Shown piece after piece: positions 1-8,261 of a stretch of DNA of 64,000 nt. The DNA comes from Halorubellus sp034808145. Its GTDB lineage: Archaea; Halobacteriota; Halobacteria; Halobacteriales; Natrialbaceae. The stretch spans positions 744,001 to 808,000 of the forward strand of contig NZ_JAXHGM010000001.1 in NCBI RefSeq assembly GCF_034808145.1, written 5' to 3'. The notes beneath the pieces were generated by a model. That model was not told where the DNA came from. It saw only the letters and a program-made list of their open reading frames with translations, and did not search any database. Both the position numbers and the translations under genes were made by a program. Each line of letters begins with the position of its first letter. Position 1 is the first letter of the stretch.

Positions 1-1
1 C

Positions 2-817
2 GGGACGCCCGAGCTGGACCTCGACGGCGGCGAGATCAGCGCGCCGCGGGGGCCGCGAGCGCGAGCGAACCGCGCCGAGCTCGCGGAGAACCCGTACGTC
101 CCGCGGCCCGTGAAGAAGACGCTGGAGGACGACGACTGGCGGGCCCAGGGCGCGATGACGTACCTCTACCGGCGCGGGTTCGACGTCTACGAGATCAACA
201 ACATCCTGTCGGCGGGCGCGCTCGGTCGCGGCGAGAACCGGCGGCTCGTGCCGACGCGGTGGTCGATCACGGCGGTCGACGACACGGTCGGTCAGTACCT
301 CCGCGGCCAGCTCCGCGGCACCCAGAGCGTCGACCAGGTGGAGGTGCACGAGAACGAGTTCATGGGGAACCGCTACTGGGTGGTGCTCGCGCCCGGCAAG
401 TGGGAGTTCGAGCTCGTCGAGATGAAGGCCCCCGGGAGCATCTGGAATCAGGGCGGCGGCGAGGTCTGGATGGGTGCCGCGAGCGAGGGCTTCGAGGGCC
501 GGAGCGGGTACGTCGGCGAGACCGCGGGCGCGTACTACGCGAGCCGGCTCGGCGTCCTCGAGCACCTCGTGGAGCGCGGCCGGCAGGCGAAGTGCCTCGT
601 GCTCCGCGAGGTCAGCGACGACTACTGGGCGCCGGTCGGCGTCTGGCAGGTCCGCGAGAGCGTGCGGAACGCGTTCGACGACGAACCCGGCGAAGCCGAG
701 GACTTCGCGACCGCCGTCCGCGCCATCGAACCGCACCTCCCGGTGTCGACGAACCGCCTCCGCCGGAAGTCGAGCATGGTCTCGGGCCTCCAGTCGTCGC
801 TCGCGGACTGGGCGTGA
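2..817 (+). CDS. nreA: NreA-like DNA repair protein, 3' part (5' end outside window)
   Basis: The frame is open from base 2, so the gene begins upstream; about 271 codons are visible. Nre proteins are archaeal DNA repair factors that bind the sliding clamp PCNA and help cells survive DNA crosslinks. The fragment has the family's conserved core (YLYRRGFDVYEINNILS, then PTRWSITAVDD, then a W-rich GNRYWVVLAPGKWEFE stretch). The last residues, QSSLADWA, look like the PIP-type PCNA-binding tail of the family. The N-terminal zinc-binding region is not in the window. Identification rests on recalled family motifs. An 8-bp hairpin follows the stop codon. Confidence 0.88.
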   Translation, partial: GTPELDLDGGEISAPRGPRARANRAELAENPYVPRPVKKTLEDDDWRAQGAMTYLYRRGFDVYEINNILSAGALGRGENRRLVPTRWSITAVDDTVGQYLRGQLRGTQSVDQVEVHENEFMGNRYWVVLAPGKWEFELVEMKAPGSIWNQGGGEVWMGAASEGFEGRSGYVGETAGAYYASRLGVLEHLVERGRQAKCLVLREVSDDYWAPVGVWQVRESVRNAFDDEPGEAEDFATAVRAIEPHLPVSTNRLRRKSSMVSGLQSSLADWA

Positions 818-831
818 CGGCGTCGACCGGA

Positions 832-850
832 CGGGAGTCGGTGACTCCCG
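832..850 (+). other. 3' hairpin after nreA
   Basis: Perfect 8-bp inverted repeat CGGGAGTC / GACTCCCG with a 3-nt loop, 15 nt after the nreA stop codon. It may mark the 3' end of the transcript or protect it. No T-run follows, so it is not a classical terminator. Confidence 0.4.
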
Positions 851-936
851 CCGGACGGTAATCGAGGAGTCCAACCGGCCGAGAGTCGAGCGACCGACCC
901 GGCGATTCTTGACGTCCCCGAGCGAACCGACCTAGC

Positions 937-1149
937 ATGCCCGCGTTCTCGCTCCCGCTCCAGGTGCCCGGCGTGAACGAACTCATCGTCATCGGATTCA
1001 TCCTGCTGCCGCTCGTGGTCCTCGCGGTCATCGGGTACGTGCTCGTCCGACGCATCGTCGCGCTCCCGGACCCGAGTCGCGTGACCGACCTCGAACGCGA
1101 GGTCGACGCGCTCCGCGAACGCGTCGAGGAACTCGAAGACGAGCGCTGA
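937..1149 (+). CDS. Small membrane protein with C-terminal coiled coil
   Basis: A 70-residue protein with one hydrophobic helix at about residues 14-36 and then a charged heptad-like segment (about 46-70, LEREVDALRERVEELEDE) predicted to be a coiled coil. No enzymatic motif is visible. The architecture suggests a small membrane-anchored scaffold or oligomerising protein facing the cytoplasm. A weak TATA-like ATTCTT lies about 30 nt upstream of the ATG, suggesting a leaderless transcript. Function unknown; Asp/Glu-rich codon use fits a real haloarchaeal gene. Confidence 0.7.
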   Translation: MPAFSLPLQVPGVNELIVIGFILLPLVVLAVIGYVLVRRIVALPDPSRVTDLEREVDALRERVEELEDER

Positions 1150-1174
1150 CCGACGACGCGGCCCCGAGTGGCGG

Positions 1175-1639
1175 TCAGTCCTCGACCGCGAGGACCTCGC
1201 CGTCGAGGTTCGCCATCGCCGCCTCGACGTACTCGCCGGTCTCGTCCACGATCGCCTGCCAGTCGTCGGTATCGGGCGCGATGCCGACGAGGCGCGCGAT
1301 CTTCATGATGGAGACGTGGTAGACGTGCTGGACGCCGGGTTCGTCCTGCCAGACGACGACGTTACACGGGAACAGCCCGCCCATGTCCTTCGTGACGTCC
1401 AGCGCCTTGTCCGCGACCCCGGGGTTGCACGCGCCGAGGACGTAGTACGGGTCGCGGCCGGCGTCCACCTTCTCGTTCAGCATGTCGCTCGGCGAGAACT
1501 CGGTCGCGACGCCGAACCCGGCGTCGACGAACGCCTCGCGGACGTGCTCGACGGCGTCCTCGTGGTCCATCTCCAGCACCGCGCGCTTCGTACCGACGTC
1601 CGACTCGCTGACCGCTTCCGGGTCGATTGGGAGTGTCAT
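1175..1639 (-). CDS. DUF302 family protein
   Basis: A 154-residue protein. The start MTLPIDPEAV was preferred over an upstream in-frame start because it sits 24-31 nt from a TATA-like box (leaderless) and the upstream extension is Arg/Ala-rich like non-coding frames. The DUF302 core is visible: alternating hydrophobic strands, a 'LGACNPGVADKAL' segment and 'GLFPCNVVVWQ'. DUF302 proteins are small alpha/beta proteins without an agreed biochemical role, often found in sulfur or stress contexts. It stands alone, tail to tail with the gene at 937. Family confident, function unknown. Confidence 0.85.
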   Translation of the reverse strand: MTLPIDPEAVSESDVGTKRAVLEMDHEDAVEHVREAFVDAGFGVATEFSPSDMLNEKVDAGRDPYYVLGACNPGVADKALDVTKDMGGLFPCNVVVWQDEPGVQHVYHVSIMKIARLVGIAPDTDDWQAIVDETGEYVEAAMANLDGEVLAVED

Positions 1640-1662
1640 CACTCTCCTCTCGGCGCTCGCGG

Positions 1663-1670
1663 CTGAAAAG
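1663..1670 (-). promoter_or_regulatory. TATA-like box of the DUF302 gene
   Basis: Minus-strand CTTTTCAG, 24-31 nt upstream of the ATG at 1639; the spacing implies a leaderless transcript. Confidence 0.45.
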
Positions 1671-1738
1671 CGTACGGCGAGTTGGGCACGACGGTCGCGC
1701 AACCGCCAGCTGTCTTCGCGCCCGTGCCCGACGAGCGC

Positions 1739-2446
1739 TCAGACTGGGATGGGGAGCCACCGGAGCCACCCGAGGACGGTGTCGGTGGCGATGATCGGGT
1801 CGTGGATGACGAGCCAGTCGAGCAGGACGAGCCCGGCGCCGTGCGCAACGACGCTCGGGAGCAGCGAGTTCGACTTGTAGTCGATCGCGCCGAACAGGAC
1901 GTCCGTCGGCCCGGAGAGCAGTATCTCGATCGGTGGTTTCGTCGCGTGATGGACGGCGTACACGACCGGGCTGATGAACGCGGCCTTGATACCGAAGCGT
2001 TCGCCGACGCCGACGCAGAGCAGCCCGCGGTAGTACGTCTCCACCGCGAGCACGAGCGCGAACTGCTTCGCGGCGTGGACCGCGAACGCGCCCGGGTCAC
2101 GGAGCTCGGCCGCGGTCCCCCACATCGGGTAGAACTCCCGAATCGAGGGGAGCGAGGAACCGACGAGGTAGAACGGGAGGACGAACAGCGCGAGCAAGGC
2201 GGCGTTCCGGACCGCGCGCCGGTCGACGCGGTACCCGATGTCGCGGCCGTGCGTCGCGGCGAGCGCCATCGGACCGACGAAGAAGATGAGGCCGTCCACG
2301 ACGATGCGGCGGTCCAGGCCCGCGGGCGAGTACCGCATCCAGAGGACGGTGAGGACGAACCCCCAGACGAGGGACTTCGCGGTCCAGGACAGGTCCCGCC
2401 AGCCGTCGCGGACGCGACCGAGCGCCGCTGCGGTCCGCGTGCTCAT
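1739..2446 (-). CDS. CPBP family intramembrane metalloprotease
   Basis: A 235-residue polytopic protein of the CPBP/Abi (type II CAAX prenyl endopeptidase-like) family. Expected active-site residues are present: E136 and R140 in ETYYR, paired histidines H166-H167 in VYAVHHATKP and a later membrane H202 in VVAHGAGL. The family motif is usually EExxxR; the first Glu is Val here, while the catalytic second Glu is kept. About six to seven hydrophobic segments span the protein. Substrate unknown; relatives process prenylated or signal-type peptides in the membrane. Its start lies 78 nt from the end of the DUF5789-like gene upstream on the same strand, so the two may be co-transcribed. Confidence 0.85.
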   Translation of the reverse strand: MSTRTAAALGRVRDGWRDLSWTAKSLVWGFVLTVLWMRYSPAGLDRRIVVDGLIFFVGPMALAATHGRDIGYRVDRRAVRNAALLALFVLPFYLVGSSLPSIREFYPMWGTAAELRDPGAFAVHAAKQFALVLAVETYYRGLLCVGVGERFGIKAAFISPVVYAVHHATKPPIEILLSGPTDVLFGAIDYKSNSLLPSVVAHGAGLVLLDWLVIHDPIIATDTVLGWLRWLPIPV

Positions 2447-2524
2447 GCGGCGAACGCAGACCCGGTGGTGTCGGCGGTCGCGGTCGCGGCTCCCGTCGAC
2501 GTCACCCGGACCACGGTCCCGGAG

Positions 2525-2809
2525 TCACTCGGTCGCGACCGGGCCGTCGCCGACGACGTCTTGGACGGCGTCGACGAACGACTGGCGCGTGTCGAAGTAC
2601 GTCGTGTCGTCCTCGTCGAGTACGTCCGCGAGCGTCCGCGGGCCCTCCGGCGTCCGGATCTCGCTGTCGCCCTCGAGTTCGAGGACCCGACTCTTCTGCT
2701 GGGGGTACTTGAGTCGCGACGCGACGCGTGCGACCGGGGCGCCCTCGACGGACGCACCCGAGCCGAGTTCGACGGCGGGCTCGTCTTCCGCTTCCTCGTC
2801 GTCTGCCAT
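2525..2809 (-). CDS. DUF5789-like haloarchaeal protein
   Basis: A 94-residue acidic protein starting MADDEEAEDE; an in-frame start ten codons earlier gives a basic, unlikely N-terminus. The middle reads ASRLKYPQQKSRVLELEG and the end contains TYFDTRQSFVDAV, a pattern I associate with the small haloarchaeal DUF5789 family. No catalytic motif, membrane segment or signal peptide is seen. Function unknown; possibly a small cytoplasmic regulator. It shares a divergent intergenic region with the membrane protein starting at 2959. Confidence 0.75.
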   Translation of the reverse strand: MADDEEAEDEPAVELGSGASVEGAPVARVASRLKYPQQKSRVLELEGDSEIRTPEGPRTLADVLDEDDTTYFDTRQSFVDAVQDVVGDGPVATE

Positions 2810-2958
2810 GCTCGGCGCTTTGCGAGCGCCGCGATTCAACCTTTCGCTTCAAGCGGGCGTCGAGCGACCGCGGCGACGCGACCGCCGGGGACGTCCGACA
2901 CCGGCGGCTGCCGATTGTCTGACGCACCCTTTTGTCGGAGGCGCTCCAACGCGGACGC

Positions 2959-3978
2959 ATGACGAGTCTCGCGGACGTGTACGAGGACAACGTCGGAGAG
3001 GTGGGGAGCGTCCGCCGACTGTACGCCGGAACCGGCCTGTTCGTCGTCGGCGTCGTCCTGACGCTCGCGGGCATCGTCGCCGGCGGGACGAACGTCCTCG
3101 CGACGGTCGGCGTGGACGTCCTCGGCGCGCGGAAGATCGCGGGCGTCCTCGGCGGCGTCGGTTTCCCGGCCGTCCTCCTCGGCGTGTTCACGGTGCTGCC
3201 GGCGAGCAACCGCGTGCGTGGCGCGGCGGCAATCGGCGCGAGCATCTGCGTGCTCGGCGTCGCGCTGTTCTGGTACGCGTACCCGACGTACTGGGTGACG
3301 TCGACCGCCGCCGACACCGACCTGACGCTCGTCGTCGCCGCGGTCTACGTGTTCGGCGCGTTCACGAGCATCTGGACGCTGTTCACGGCGGTCGTGAACT
3401 TCAAGACGCGGAACGACCCCGGTGGCACCATCGAACTCCGCATCACGCAGGAGGGCGAGACGCGCGTCGTCGAGGTCGACGAGGAGACCGCCGAGGCGGT
3501 CCGCGAGGGCGAGCGGTCCGCGGCGGACCTCGGCGGCGGCGTCGGGATGCTCGGCCGGCAGCCGGACGGGAACGTCGAGACGCAGACCGCGGATCCATCG
3601 TCGTCGTCCGCGTCGACGAGCGCGAACGACGGCGGGACTGCGGGGCGACCGAGCCAGCGGCAGGCGCGGCGCTCGAAGCGCGCCGGTGCCGGCGACGCGA
3701 GCGCCACCGGCGGGCATCCGGCGGCGAGCGACGGCGGCGCGACCACGCAGGACATCTCCTCGCCGCTCGACGACCACGCCGGCGACGGCTACGACGCCGA
3801 GGTCCTCGAGGACGAACCGACCGAGTCCGCGTCGACGAACCACGCCGACCGCTACTGCGGGAACTGCGAGCACTTCGACTACGTCCAGACGAACCAGGGC
3901 ATCCAGCCGTACTGCGGGTACCACGACGAACAGATGGACGACATGGAGGCCTGCGACGCCTGGCAGCCGAACAACTGA
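2959..3978 (+). CDS. Haloarchaeal membrane protein with C-terminal zinc-ribbon-like tail (DUF7139-like)
   Basis: A 339-residue protein. Four hydrophobic helices lie in about residues 20-145, followed by a long low-complexity hydrophilic stretch rich in Ser, Ala, Gly and Asp, and a cysteine-rich end with the pattern CGNC, then CGYH, then a last Cys (ACDAW), consistent with a small metal site. The start MTSLADVYEDN was chosen because a T-rich TATA-like CCTTTTGT lies about 27 nt upstream, giving a leaderless mRNA. I recall this architecture as a haloarchaea-only family (DUF7139) with no known role; the family number is from memory. Confidence 0.75.
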   Translation: MTSLADVYEDNVGEVGSVRRLYAGTGLFVVGVVLTLAGIVAGGTNVLATVGVDVLGARKIAGVLGGVGFPAVLLGVFTVLPASNRVRGAAAIGASICVLGVALFWYAYPTYWVTSTAADTDLTLVVAAVYVFGAFTSIWTLFTAVVNFKTRNDPGGTIELRITQEGETRVVEVDEETAEAVREGERSAADLGGGVGMLGRQPDGNVETQTADPSSSSASTSANDGGTAGRPSQRQARRSKRAGAGDASATGGHPAASDGGATTQDISSPLDDHAGDGYDAEVLEDEPTESASTNHADRYCGNCEHFDYVQTNQGIQPYCGYHDEQMDDMEACDAWQPNN

Positions 3979-4003
3979 AGCTGGCCCGCTGACGACCCGC
4001 CGC

Positions 4004-4471
4004 TTACGTGCCGTCGGCGGTCTCGTTCTCGCACACGGCGGCGAGCGTCTCGACCATCCGCTCGTGGTGGCCGCCCTTCCAGAAGCACTGCCCGCAGTCG
4101 CGACACCGCCAGACTCGCTCGTCGCCGGGGTCGGGCGCGTAGGCGGGCGTCGCGCCGGTCTCGTCGACCCGGTCGAGGACGCCGTTGCAGCGCCCGCAGC
4201 GTTCGAGCTCGTCGGTCGGTTCGAGGGGAACGCCCGCGGCGGCGAGTTCGCGTAGCTGGTCGACGGGCTCGCGTTCGCGGAGGAGGACGCTCTCGGTCGC
4301 GCCGGCGAGGTCGCGGTCGCGGGTGACGACGACGCGGTCCTCGTCGCGAGCGAGCGCCGCGATGGCGTCGTCGGCCTCGACGCCGCGGTCGAGGGCGTAC
4401 GCGGCGTCGTGCCCGCAGACGCGGAGGTACGCGCGGACGCCGCCGCACATCGCGTCGAGGAGTAGCTTCAT
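4004..4471 (-). CDS. Mut7-C RNase domain protein
   Basis: A 155-residue protein of the Mut7-C (DUF82) family: an N-terminal PIN-like nuclease fold (KLLLDAMCGG, then a VVTRDRDLA motif carrying acidic residues) and a C-terminal zinc ribbon with CGRC and CRDCGQC. PIN-like domains of this type are predicted metal-dependent RNases; the target is unknown. The ATG is 5 nt after the stop of polX, so it is probably the last gene of a polX transcript. The coupling suggests a nucleic-acid processing role, but the association is inferred from position only. Confidence 0.88.
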   Translation of the reverse strand: MKLLLDAMCGGVRAYLRVCGHDAAYALDRGVEADDAIAALARDEDRVVVTRDRDLAGATESVLLREREPVDQLRELAAAGVPLEPTDELERCGRCNGVLDRVDETGATPAYAPDPGDERVWRCRDCGQCFWKGGHHERMVETLAAVCENETADGT

Positions 4472-4476
4472 CCCCG

Positions 4477-6228
4477 TCAGTGGAGGAACTCGCGGAGCGC
4501 GCGCTCGTCGTAGGTGTTCAGGACGTCGTCGGGTTCCGCCCAGCCGCGGCGGGCGGTATGGACACCGTACGTCACGTTCCCGTACGTCCCGGGGCGATGC
4601 GAGTCCGTGTTGATGGAGACGGTCGCGCCCGCGTCGACCGCGGCCTGCACCGCGCTCCCGGAGAGGTCGAGGCGACTCGGGGTCGCGTTCACCTCCAGCG
4701 CGACCCCCTCGTCGGCGGCGACCGCGGCGAGCCGGTTCGCGTCGACGCCCAGTCCCTCGCGCTGGTTCAGGAGTCGCCCCGTCGGGTGCCCGAGGACGTC
4801 GACAGCGGGGTGTTCCATCGCCGTACAGAGCCGGTCGGTCGCCTCGTCACCCGGCTGGTCCAGTGCGCTGTGGGGCGACGCGACCACGACGTCGAGCGCG
4901 TCGAGGACGTCGTCCGCGACCGACACCGAGCCGTCGGCCGCGACGTTCGCCTCCACGCCCGAGAACGCCGTGACGCCGTTGACGTCGTCGTCGACCGCCG
5001 CGACCGTCTCCGCGAGGTCCAGGAGGTCGTCGTCGGGGACGCCCATCCCGCCGACGACGCCCGGCCCGGTCGCGTGGTCGGTGATGGCGACGTACTCGTG
5101 CCCGAACGCCTTCGCGGCCTCGACCATCTCGCGGACCGAGTTCGCGCCGTCGCTCGCGTCCGTGTGCGTGTGGAGGTCACCGCGGACGTCCGCCGCCGCG
5201 ACGAGTGTCGGGAGGTCGTCGTCGATGGCGGCCCGGACCTCGCCGCGGCCCTCGCGGAGCTCCGGCGGGACGAGCGGCAGGTCCAGTGCCGCGTACATCG
5301 ACGCCTCCGTGTCGCCACCGATCCGTTCGCCGACGCGCTGGCCGTCCTCGGCGTCGTCGACCTCGCTGACGTCGAACGCGCCGTACTCGTTGAGCTTCAC
5401 GCTGCGCTCGATGGCGTAGTTCCGCAACGTGACGTTGTGGTCCTTGCTCCCCGTGAAGTACTGGAGCGCGCTCCCGAACTCCTCGGGGACGACGACGCGC
5501 AGGTCGATACGCATCCCGTCCAACCGCAGCGACGCCTTCTGCTCGCCGGCCTCGATGACCGCGTCCGCCGGCTCCCACGCGGCGAACGCGTCCACGACCG
5601 CCTGCCCGTCCGCGCTCGCCGCGAGCACGTCGACGTCCCCGATGGTCGCGCGCCATCGACGCGTCGACCCCGCGACCTCGGCTGCCTCGACCGCGTCGTG
5701 CTCGCTCACGAACGCGCGGACGCGCTCCGCGACCGGGCGCGCCTCGCCGAGGAGCTCGCGCTCGCCGGCCTGGCGCGCGAACGGGATGGCGTCGAGGATG
5801 TTCGCCTCGGTCTTCGCACCGAACCCCTTCACGTCCTGGACCCGGCCGTCCTCGGCCGCCGCCTCGAGCTCGTCGAGGTCCGTCACGCCGAGCTCGTCGT
5901 AGAGCGTCCCGATCGTCTTCGGGCCGACGCCCTCCACGCGCAGCAGGGCATCGAGGTCGACGGGGTACCGCTCGCGTAACGCCTCGACCTCCTCGATGGC
6001 GCCCGTCTCGTGGTACTCGACTATCTTCGAGGAGATGGCGTCCCCGACGTCGTCGAGCGCCTGCAGGGCGTCCTCGCCGTCCTCGGCGAGCGCCTCGAGC
6101 GACCCCGGGTACTCGCGGAGGCTCTCGACGGCGCGCCGGTACACGTTCGGTTTGTACTCCACGCCGTCCATCTCCAGGAGGTTCGCGTACGCTTCCAGTT
6201 CGTCGCCGACGTCGTGCTTGAGTGCCAT
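4477..6228 (-). CDS. polX: DNA polymerase/3'-5' exonuclease PolX
   Basis: A 583-residue family X DNA polymerase of the bacterial/archaeal type. Helix-hairpin-helix modules occupy about residues 1-150 (VEGVGPKTIGTLY, VKGFGAKTEANIL). The nucleotidyltransferase motif is GSTRRWRATIGDVDVL at 187-202, with metal-binding D198 and D200. A C-terminal PHP domain starts near 350 with DLHTHTDASDG (H353, H355) and includes ITDH (D384, H385) and late His/Asp motifs. Such enzymes fill short gaps in base excision repair, and the PHP domain supplies exonuclease or phosphatase trimming. Length is normal for the family. It lies 16 nt downstream of the DUF5788 gene and just upstream of the Mut7-C gene, so one operon is likely. 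Confidence 0.97.
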   Translation of the reverse strand: MALKHDVGDELEAYANLLEMDGVEYKPNVYRRAVESLREYPGSLEALAEDGEDALQALDDVGDAISSKIVEYHETGAIEEVEALRERYPVDLDALLRVEGVGPKTIGTLYDELGVTDLDELEAAAEDGRVQDVKGFGAKTEANILDAIPFARQAGERELLGEARPVAERVRAFVSEHDAVEAAEVAGSTRRWRATIGDVDVLAASADGQAVVDAFAAWEPADAVIEAGEQKASLRLDGMRIDLRVVVPEEFGSALQYFTGSKDHNVTLRNYAIERSVKLNEYGAFDVSEVDDAEDGQRVGERIGGDTEASMYAALDLPLVPPELREGRGEVRAAIDDDLPTLVAAADVRGDLHTHTDASDGANSVREMVEAAKAFGHEYVAITDHATGPGVVGGMGVPDDDLLDLAETVAAVDDDVNGVTAFSGVEANVAADGSVSVADDVLDALDVVVASPHSALDQPGDEATDRLCTAMEHPAVDVLGHPTGRLLNQREGLGVDANRLAAVAADEGVALEVNATPSRLDLSGSAVQAAVDAGATVSINTDSHRPGTYGNVTYGVHTARRGWAEPDDVLNTYDERALREFLH

Positions 6229-6244
6229 CGTATCAGTCTCCGTG

Positions 6245-6706
6245 TCAGAGCCCGGTTCGCGGGCCGTCCTCGTCGTGGCCGAGCGCCTGCTGGAGGAAGT
6301 TCATCCAGCGCTTCCGGTCGGCCGCCGTCTTCGCCTGGGCTTCGCGCTCCAGGTCCGTCGGCCCGAGGTTCTCCAGCGCGTTCAGCGCGCGGTCCAGGCC
6401 GATGATCGCGCCGACGAGCGCCTCGCCATCCTCGAACGACAGGTCGGGGTCGTCCTCGAGGCGTTGCTTGCGCTGGAGGCGCTCGCGCCGCAGGTTCCGT
6501 TTCGCGTCCTGCACGCGCTCGCGGTCCTCGGGCGCGACGCCGTCGACGCGCTTCATCTCGAACACGAACGACTGGAGCTCCAGGGGCTCGCCCTGGACCG
6601 TGATGGTCTCGGGGATGTCCGCGCCGACCGTCGCGCTCTCGCGCTCGATGCGCTCCAGGAGTTGCTTCCGCTCGTACGACTTCACGGTCGACGCTCGGAC
6701 CGCCAT
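6245..6706 (-). CDS. DUF5788 family protein
   Basis: A 153-residue basic/acidic helical protein. Start MAVRASTVKSYERKQLL was preferred; the 21 residues upstream are low-complexity and poorly haloarchaeal. Conserved-looking core: GADIPETITVQGE, then a KRNLRRERLQRKQRLE helix and IIGLDRALNALENLG near the end. I recall this as the haloarchaeal DUF5788 family; no function is known. Being 16 nt upstream of polX and on the same strand, it may have a role in DNA handling, but that is inference from position only. Confidence 0.8.
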   Translation of the reverse strand: MAVRASTVKSYERKQLLERIERESATVGADIPETITVQGEPLELQSFVFEMKRVDGVAPEDRERVQDAKRNLRRERLQRKQRLEDDPDLSFEDGEALVGAIIGLDRALNALENLGPTDLEREAQAKTAADRKRWMNFLQQALGHDEDGPRTGL

Positions 6707-6788
6707 CGTCAAAACGCTGCGGGTCCCCCACCGCCCGTTGCCGTCGTTCCTGCCGCCGTCGCCGCGCACGGCCGCCGCGAGTCGGGCG

Positions 6789-8258
6789 CTATCGGTCGTC
6801 GACGACGACGACGACGCGGAGGTCGTTCACGTTCGTGCCCGTCGCCCCCGACCGCAGTCGGCCGCCGACAGGAACTCTGGTCCCGGAGGCGTCGCCCGCC
6901 GTCGCGCGCTCGAATCGCTCGAAGAACCCGCTCGCGTCGTTCCGCGCGAGCGCGTCTCGCGCCTCGCGACGCAGGTCCGGGTCGGCGAGCGCGTCGGCCG
7001 CGAGGACCGCGCCGGCGTGGTCGGTGCTTCCGTCTCGGCCGTCGGTATCGACCGCGGCGACCGCCGCTTCGACGGCCGGCGGTAGCTCGGGCCCCGCCGC
7101 GAGGTCGAGCGCGGCGCCGAGCACGAACTCCTGGTTCGGGCCACCGTCGCCGTCGCCGGACACCGTCACGGTCGTCTCGCCCGCCGACACGAGCACCGCC
7201 GGCGTCGCCACCGGTTCCCCTGCGGACGCGACCTCGCGACCGACCGCGGCGTGGAAGCGCCCGCACTCGCGGGACTCGCCCGTCACCGTCGAGGACAGCA
7301 CCGTCGGCTCGTACCCGCTCGAGGCGGCCGCGTCGACCGCGCCCGCGACCGCCGTGCGCGCCGACGCGACGACGTGGAATCCCGCGTCGCCGACGCCGGT
7401 CTCGCGGAACGCCTCGTGGTCGACGCTCGGCGTCTCCGCGGCGCCCTCCGAGCCGTCACCGGCCGCACCCGCTTCGAGGTGCGCGCGGACCACGGGCGCG
7501 TCCACGTCGTACCGGTCCAGGACGGCGAGCGCGTCCGCGAACGTCGACGCGTCCGGCGCCGTCGGCCCGCTCCCGACGACCGCCGGGTCGTCGCCGACGA
7601 CGTCCGACACCGCGACCGTCACCACGCGAGCCGGCGCCGCCGCGACCGCCAACCGCCCGCCCTTCACGGTCGAGACGTGCTTCCGGACCGCGTTCACCTC
7701 GTCGATGGCCGCCCCGGCGTCGAGGAGCACGCTCGTCACGCCCTGGAGCGCGTCCAGCCCGACCGGCTCGACGGGCGCGGCGAGCAACGCCGACGCCCCA
7801 CCCGTCACCGCCACGAGCACGAGCGTTCGCTCGTCCGCGTCCGCGACCCGTTCGCGGACCTCGCGCGCCGCCGCCGCACCGCGCTCGCTCGGGACCGGAT
7901 GGTCGCCGACGCGCACCGCCACCGGTCCCATCGCCAGTCCGGCGGTCGGCTCGTCGACGATGACCAGGCCATCGTCGACGCGGCCGTCGAGCACGTCCAC
8001 GAGCGCCGCGGCGACCCGGTCACAGCCCTTCCCCGCACCGACGACCACGACGTTGTCGACGCCAGCGAGCGCGTACCGCTCCCCGCACACGACGAGCGCG
8101 TCGTCGTCGACCACCACCGCGTCGCGAGTCGCTCGCCCCGGGTCCGCGCGCTCGACACCCGCCGCGAGCGCGGCGACCGCCGTCTCGACGACGCCCGACC
8201 CCACGCTCTCACCACCGGGGCACCCGGCATCACCGTCACCGCCGAGGACGTCGAACAC
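6789..8258 (-). CDS. Glycerate 2-kinase (MOFRL family)
   Basis: A 489-residue class II glycerate kinase. It phosphorylates D-glycerate to 2-phosphoglycerate with ATP in the cytoplasm, feeding sugar- or serine-derived carbon into lower glycolysis. The N-terminal DUF4147 domain shows VVVGAGKG, VTGGASALL and VRKHVSTVKGG; the C-terminal MOFRL domain shows SAGETTVTVSGDGDGGPNQEF (shown in part) and the terminal GATGTNVNDL. It starts 3 nt after the stop of the SDR gene, so the two are probably co-transcribed; the SDR could act on a related hydroxyacid or aldehyde, but this is not shown. The N-terminus is long and Gly/Asp-rich; the true start may be slightly downstream. Confidence 0.93.
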   Translation of the reverse strand: MFDVLGGDGDAGCPGGESVGSGVVETAVAALAAGVERADPGRATRDAVVVDDDALVVCGERYALAGVDNVVVVGAGKGCDRVAAALVDVLDGRVDDGLVIVDEPTAGLAMGPVAVRVGDHPVPSERGAAAAREVRERVADADERTLVLVAVTGGASALLAAPVEPVGLDALQGVTSVLLDAGAAIDEVNAVRKHVSTVKGGRLAVAAAPARVVTVAVSDVVGDDPAVVGSGPTAPDASTFADALAVLDRYDVDAPVVRAHLEAGAAGDGSEGAAETPSVDHEAFRETGVGDAGFHVVASARTAVAGAVDAAASSGYEPTVLSSTVTGESRECGRFHAAVGREVASAGEPVATPAVLVSAGETTVTVSGDGDGGPNQEFVLGAALDLAAGPELPPAVEAAVAAVDTDGRDGSTDHAGAVLAADALADPDLRREARDALARNDASGFFERFERATAGDASGTRVPVGGRLRSGATGTNVNDLRVVVVVDDR

Positions 8259-8261
8259 GAC

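Noticed and set aside
4480..5979. Long plus-strand open frame (about 500 codons) opposite polX
   Set aside because: Arg/Val/Asp-rich sequence without motifs, antisense to a clear PolX; typical shadow frame in a high-G+C genome.
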